Shown: piece by piece, positions 27,395 to 31,063 of the stretch
Layout of the letters: each line of letters starts with the position of its first letter
Position numbering within the stretch: the first letter of the stretch is position 1
Virus record (IMG/VR): IMGVR_UViG_3300032296_000403
Coordinates: 1-31,063 of that record
DNA length: 31,063 bases
Direction: 5' to 3' (one strand)
Source of the DNA: a virus
The notes under the pieces: model-generated
The model's database searches: none
Seen by the model: only the letters and a program-made list of their open reading frames with translations
Told to the model about the DNA's origin: nothing
Translations under genes and position numbers: made by a program

Positions 27395-29656
27395 TTACGG
27401 TGCAATGATTAGCTGATTGGCGGTTAATGCGCCTGTGCTTGGGTTGTATTTTAACTTTGTTGACGAAACTGTCTGTGGCAAATTACCCGTTGTATTGCTT
27501 ACAAATGTTGGGTAAAAAGTTGCATTTGTTGTTGTGTCGTCTGTGATCGCTGTATTTGTTGCATTTGTTGCGGTTGTTGTACTTGTTGCGGTTGAGGCAT
27601 TACCCGTCAAAGCGCCCACAAAAGTTGTTGATGTGACAGAAGTCAGACCCACAAATGTAGTCACAGTCGCACCCAAAGCCACCGCAGTTGAGCCAATGGT
27701 CACGCTAGAGTTAACCAGGGCAGCGTTGGGAATGCTTGTCAAATTAGCACCTGAACCGCTAAACCCTGTGGCTGTCAGAATGCCCGTAGAGGGGTTAAAT
27801 TGGTACTTGGTAGAACTGACAAACTCAGTTGTTAAATTACCCGCAGTAACGGCTGCAAACAAGGGGTAACGGGTTGCATTAGTGGTTGTGTCGTCAGTAA
27901 CCGTTGCATAAGCTACAGGAGTCACCCAAGTGGGGGCTGATGCACCGTTAGACTGAAGCACTTGACCTGTTGTTCCCGTAACACCCGACACAGCCAAAGT
28001 GCTGCTGAAATCAATTGTTGTGAACTTAGCCGTTGATGCCGTAGTAGCACCAATAGACATATTATTAATTGTGCCAAGGTTTGTCGGGGCAATCTCAATT
28101 GAGCCTGTCCCTGTTGGCTTCATGTGGACATGACCCGTCCCTGTGGGACTAATGTCAATTTGAGCATTTGCACCATTGATGTTAGTGGAAACACTTAATG
28201 TAAGGTTATCACCACCGCCCGCACCCCAAGACAATTGACTTGTCCCACCCGAATTACGCAAAGCACCGCCCGCACTTGTGGCTGCCTCAAAGAACGGGCC
28301 AACAAACTTAGTTGTTGCCGTGATTGTTGTGCCTCTTACCGTGTTAGCCGTTGTTCCACCAATCGCAGGGGGCGCTGACAAATCTAATGTGCCGCCCAAA
28401 GTCAAATTACCTGATGTGGTGACTGTGCCACTTAGGGAAATCCCTGAGACTGTCCCTGTACCACCAACCGATGTGACCGTTCCCGTTGTGGGAGTTGCCC
28501 AAGATGGGATACCGCTTGCCAAGGTTAAAACTTGACCATTTGTCCCCGCACCCAACATTGCAGTTGTCGATGTTGCGCTTTGGTAAGGCACAGAACCCGT
28601 TGCACCACCCGCTAAATTTGTTGCTGTTGTCGCAGTTGTAGCCGTTGTTGCCGTTGTCGCTGTGGCTGCATTACCACCAATGGATAAACCGCTTGCTGTG
28701 CCTGTTAAACCCGTTCCAGCACCATCAAACTGAGTGGACGCAGTAATTGTGCTGCCACCCACAGTCGAACCGCTAATGGGCGTTCCTGTAATCGTCCCGC
28801 CCGTAATTGCTACATTGTTGGCGTTCTGAGTGGACATTGTTCCCAAACCCGAAACTTGGGTATTGGCAATGGCAATGTTTGTGTCAGCCAAAACAGTCAG
28901 TTGGCCTTGGGCGTTAACTGTGGCTGTCAGGGTTTTAGATGCAGACCCATAGGCAGCAGCTGTCACGCCTGTGTTTGTAATTGAGAACGTGTTAGACGTT
29001 AAAGTTAACCCCGTCCCCGCAAAGTAAGTCCCTGTCCCTGAGAACTGAACAAACGTGATGGCGGTGACGTTGATTGTGCCTGTCGTTGCAGAAGTGGAAA
29101 CCCACCCTGTATTTGCGTTAACAGAACCGCTAATAACCACCGTGTAAGCGCCTGGCACTTCTGCCCACACATCCATATCTGTTGCCCGTGTCCAAGTGGA
29201 CGCAGAAGCTACATAAATGCCGTTTTCATACGTTGTTGTTTGATTCTTAACCAAAACCCGATCACCCGCCAATGTGGTGTAAGTGTCGATGGTTTGCAGA
29301 CCCGACAAGGTAATGTTTGCAGTCGTTCCGCATTTAACCGCTTGCTTGGGGTTTAGCCCTTGGGCAACGCTATCAACATAGAACTTGTTGGCAATGTCTG
29401 TGTTGGCAGTTGGGGAAGTTGTGACTTGCCCTGTTGTTGTCAGAATACTTGTAAAAACACCCGTAGATGGCACAGAAGCACCAATTGTGGTGCTATTGAT
29501 TGTGCTGTTTGTAATGCTCAGTCCCGATTGAGACGGGTTCAAAGTGGCGTAAAAAGGCTGACCCTGACCAATAAATGTATTAAACGTATTGTCTAAATTA
29601 AACAGCGCCTGGACAGGCAGAATGTTTTGATCTACTGTCTTGGCAGGGTCAGCCAT
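27395..29656 (-). CDS. Large tail fibre protein, 753 aa
   Basis: The N-terminal part has MADPAKTVDQNILPVQALFN and KFYVDSVAQGLNPKQAV. A domain at about 95-210 with GDRVLVKNQTTTYENGIYVA, WTRATDMDVWAEVPGA and GTYFAGTGLTLTSNTFSI is common in phage fibres. The rest is Thr/Gly/Ser-rich beta repeat, including the NAATATTATTATTATTATNL run. It ends abruptly without an obvious chaperone domain. The fibre probably reaches the receptor or supports the second fibre downstream. Confidence 0.8.
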   Translation of the reverse strand: MADPAKTVDQNILPVQALFNLDNTFNTFIGQGQPFYATLNPSQSGLSITNSTINSTTIGASVPSTGVFTSILTTTGQVTTSPTANTDIANKFYVDSVAQGLNPKQAVKCGTTANITLSGLQTIDTYTTLAGDRVLVKNQTTTYENGIYVASASTWTRATDMDVWAEVPGAYTVVISGSVNANTGWVSTSATTGTINVTAITFVQFSGTGTYFAGTGLTLTSNTFSITNTGVTAAAYGSASKTLTATVNAQGQLTVLADTNIAIANTQVSGLGTMSTQNANNVAITGGTITGTPISGSTVGGSTITASTQFDGAGTGLTGTASGLSIGGNAATATTATTATTATTATNLAGGATGSVPYQSATSTTAMLGAGTNGQVLTLASGIPSWATPTTGTVTSVGGTGTVSGISLSGTVTTSGNLTLGGTLDLSAPPAIGGTTANTVRGTTITATTKFVGPFFEAATSAGGALRNSGGTSQLSWGAGGGDNLTLSVSTNINGANAQIDISPTGTGHVHMKPTGTGSIEIAPTNLGTINNMSIGATTASTAKFTTIDFSSTLAVSGVTGTTGQVLQSNGASAPTWVTPVAYATVTDDTTTNATRYPLFAAVTAGNLTTEFVSSTKYQFNPSTGILTATGFSGSGANLTSIPNAALVNSSVTIGSTAVALGATVTTFVGLTSVTSTTFVGALTGNASTATSTTTATNATNTAITDDTTTNATFYPTFVSNTTGNLPQTVSSTKLKYNPSTGALTANQLIIAP

Positions 29657-29665
29657 AGCGCCTCT

Positions 29666-30013
29666 TTATGATTGATCGCCAACAGGGGTCACATAAACAA
29701 TTGACGGGCCAGCGGCTGAACCAATCATGCGGACGTAATAAGGGCTTGCGGGTACTGCCAAGACAATTGGAACTGTCATAGAGGCGGGTAACACAAAGTT
29801 CCCTGTGGTTGAACCGCTGACGGGCAAGACTGCCGCAGCCACGTTAGCATCGCCAAGGCTCACAGCAACATAGGTAGCACCCGTGTTGATGAAAGAGGCG
29901 TAGTTAACTTGGTCATTGGTGCTTGCAGTAATCAGCGTTGCAGCAGTAGAAGTCGCACCCACCGAAATGGCGGTTGTTACTCCTACGGGGCGTAAGACCG
30001 TTGTATTAGACAT
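29666..30013 (-). CDS. Small beta-rich virion protein, 115 aa
   Basis: Begins MSNTTVLRPVGVTTAISVGA and is rich in Thr, Ala and Val strands, with PYYVRMIGSAAGP near the end. It looks like a small beta-sandwich head or decoration protein. No strong ribosome-binding site; the start is 2 bases after the upstream stop. Function is inferred from position next to coat and fibre genes. Confidence 0.65.
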   Translation of the reverse strand: MSNTTVLRPVGVTTAISVGATSTAATLITASTNDQVNYASFINTGATYVAVSLGDANVAAAVLPVSGSTTGNFVLPASMTVPIVLAVPASPYYVRMIGSAAGPSIVYVTPVGDQS

Positions 30014-30015
30014 GA

Positions 30016-30339
30016 TTAACCAGCCGTTGTGGGTAATGGGCCTTCAAAACGAATCACATCCACAATGTATATGCCAGCGGTAGGGGTTAACGATCCCGCA
30101 GTAACATTTCCAAATTGGATGCTCAATGTATTGTCGGCAGAACAACGTGCGTCAGCGATAAAAACACCCGCTGTTTGAGCCGCTTGACAAGCCACCAAAA
30201 CGTGATCTGTTGACAAAAGACCTGGCACGGTGAATGTTTGAGCCGCTGTGGTAGCTGTGGCTACTGCGGCAGGGGTCAAAGACGGGCCAACATAAAATGT
30301 TTGCAAAGCATTGCCACGGGCTAGGGTAGTAGAGGGCAT
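30016..30339 (-). CDS. Small virion protein, paralogue A, 107 aa
   Basis: Begins MPSTTLARGNALQTFYVGPS and has ATATTAAQTFTVPGL, AAQTAGVFIADARCSADNTL and PTAGIYIVDVIR. This pattern is shared with the protein at 30433, so the two are paralogues. Beta-rich and small, likely head decoration or completion. AAAAGGAATTATC precedes the ATG. A terminator lies between the two paralogues. Confidence 0.7.
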   Translation of the reverse strand: MPSTTLARGNALQTFYVGPSLTPAAVATATTAAQTFTVPGLLSTDHVLVACQAAQTAGVFIADARCSADNTLSIQFGNVTAGSLTPTAGIYIVDVIRFEGPLPTTAG

Positions 30340-30380
30340 GATAATTCCTTTTCAAGAATGGTTAAATTGTAACGCTAAAT

Positions 30381-30418
30381 AAAGAAAAAGCCACCCCTTT
30401 TGAGAGTGGCCTTTTTTT
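30381..30418. terminator. Bidirectional intrinsic terminator
   Basis: A 7-bp stem (30390-30396 with 30404-30410) with a TTTTTCTTT tract on the minus strand and TTTTTTT (30412-30418) on the plus strand. It follows the 125-residue virion protein on the minus strand and could cut late transcription after the coat segment. Confidence 0.75.
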
Positions 30419-30432
30419 AAACTAAACTCAAA

Positions 30433-30810
30433 TTACCAAGAAAGTAATGGAGAAGTTTGGCCGTAACCTGTAGAGGTACTTGGGCGCTGAACTGACACTA
30501 GGTAAGTACCTGATGCGGGTGTAACGCTTGCGGCAGTTGGGTTAACAAAACGAATTGTCAATTGGTCAGCAGCTGAAACATAAGCGTCAAGAACGCCTAC
30601 GCCAGCAGTCTGAGCGCCATTAAAAGCTACTGAAACAAAATCACCAACCACCAAGCCAATGCCAGTACTGGCAAAGTTTTGGGCGGCAGTTGTAATTGTT
30701 GCAACAGCGGAGGGAGTGAGAGTCAAAGAAAAAACACCACCTTTGACCACGTTGGTCATTGGGGCAAATGATTCTTGGGTGACTGTCGTTGCTGGTCCTG
30801 GATTAGCCAT
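30433..30810 (-). CDS. Small virion protein, paralogue B, 125 aa
   Basis: Begins MANPGPATTVTQESFAPMTN; residues 25-111 (LTLTPSAVATITTAAQNFAS, then FNGAQTAGVGVLDAYVSAAD and TPASGTYLVSVQRP) match the protein at 30016 nearly throughout. It follows the coat gene, so it is a candidate decoration or head protein. TTAAGGAAATTATC precedes the ATG. Confidence 0.7.
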   Translation of the reverse strand: MANPGPATTVTQESFAPMTNVVKGGVFSLTLTPSAVATITTAAQNFASTGIGLVVGDFVSVAFNGAQTAGVGVLDAYVSAADQLTIRFVNPTAASVTPASGTYLVSVQRPSTSTGYGQTSPLLSW

Positions 30811-30841
30811 GATAATTTCCTTAAATTGAGTTAATAACGGG

Positions 30842-30858
30842 GGGGGGATTAGCCCCCC
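30842..30858 (-). other. GC hairpin behind the coat gene
   Basis: GGGGGG (30842-30847) and CCCCCC (30853-30858) separated by ATTAG, within a longer G run beginning at 30839. No T tract follows on the minus strand, so it is more likely a 3'-end stabiliser or processing structure than a terminator. Confidence 0.5.
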
Positions 30859-30865
30859 TTGACCA

Positions 30866-31063
30866 TTAGGCTGCTACTCGGCAAGCCAATTCAGGGTACA
30901 GAGGCGCCCAGCCATACAGAACGTCCAAACGTGTAGGAATGGAGTCATTGTTGATGGTGTACTGACGCACAACACGCATTGACAAACCGATTTCCTTATC
31001 GCTTGCACGACCAGCAAAATGCACACCTTCAGGCAATTCCAAATCGGCTACTGCCAATGTGAA
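30866..31063 (-). CDS. P22-like major coat protein, C-terminus only
   Basis: The frame enters at the right edge and ends at TAA 30866-30868. The visible 65 residues include GVHFAGRASDKEIGLSMRVV and NDSIPTRLDVLYGWAPLYPE, ending LACRVAA. The PTRxDVLYG and PELACR pattern is the end of P22 gp5-type coat proteins, which form the T=7 icosahedral shell. Most of the gene lies outside the window. Confidence 0.8.
   Translation of the reverse strand, partial: FTLAVADLELPEGVHFAGRASDKEIGLSMRVVRQYTINNDSIPTRLDVLYGWAPLYPELACRVAA

Noticed and set aside
27084-28535. Several Val/Ala/Pro-rich plus-strand frames opposite the fibre genes
   Set aside because: They mirror Thr/Gly/Ala-rich codons of the fibre genes and have no start signals or family features.
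30842-30858. Intrinsic terminator directly after the coat gene
   Set aside because: The GC hairpin lacks a T tract on the minus strand, and the next gene has a good ribosome-binding site; a true terminator lies further on at 30390.

Overview
The window is almost entirely phage DNA: a temperate-type, lambdoid-organised podovirus related to P22. The evidence is a P22-type portal, a headful-type large terminase, a P22-like coat C-terminus, gp4- and gp10-like tail-machine proteins, three large ejection proteins, and a NinB/YbcO plus ERF/YqaJ recombination set. The protein styles recall freshwater betaproteobacterial (Burkholderiales) phages, but that host guess rests on general resemblance only. 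No tRNA, rRNA, CRISPR array, insertion sequence or integrase was seen.

Layout. Two divergent transcription arms leave a switch region at about 8.4-8.8 kb. The leftward arm (minus strand, 8664 down to 1) starts with a Cro-like repressor made from a probably leaderless mRNA. It then enters a roughly 420-base structured leader that looks like a phage C4-type antisense RNA with its complementary targets. Next come an O-like replication protein, a PD-(D/E)XK nuclease, NinB, an NrdR-type zinc ribbon and a YbcO-like HNH nuclease. After these is an accessory block with a zeta-toxin-like kinase and a GroES-like co-chaperonin, then small and large terminase and the portal, which runs off the left edge. 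The late arm re-enters at the right edge with the coat C-terminus and continues on the minus strand. It runs through two paralogous small virion proteins, a long fibre, a YadA-like fibre, gp4-like and gp10-like proteins, three ejection proteins and a collar/tailspike-like protein to a lysis cassette ending at 13420. Because portal and coat are cut on the same strand at opposite ends, the window is probably most of a circularly permuted genome, missing only the portal end, a scaffold and most of the coat gene.

The rightward arm (plus strand, 8811 to 13430) holds an LPD29-like protein, a string of small unknown proteins, then ERF annealing protein, YqaJ exonuclease, an SSB-like protein and a winged-helix protein. 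It meets the endolysin tail to tail.

Regulation. Three related palindromic sites lie between cro and the rightward arm. A fourth sits in a second copy of the rightward promoter and leader at about 10.1 kb. No CI-type repressor was found. The Cro-like protein and the C4-like RNA are therefore the visible regulators, and this switch region is the most interesting part of the window.
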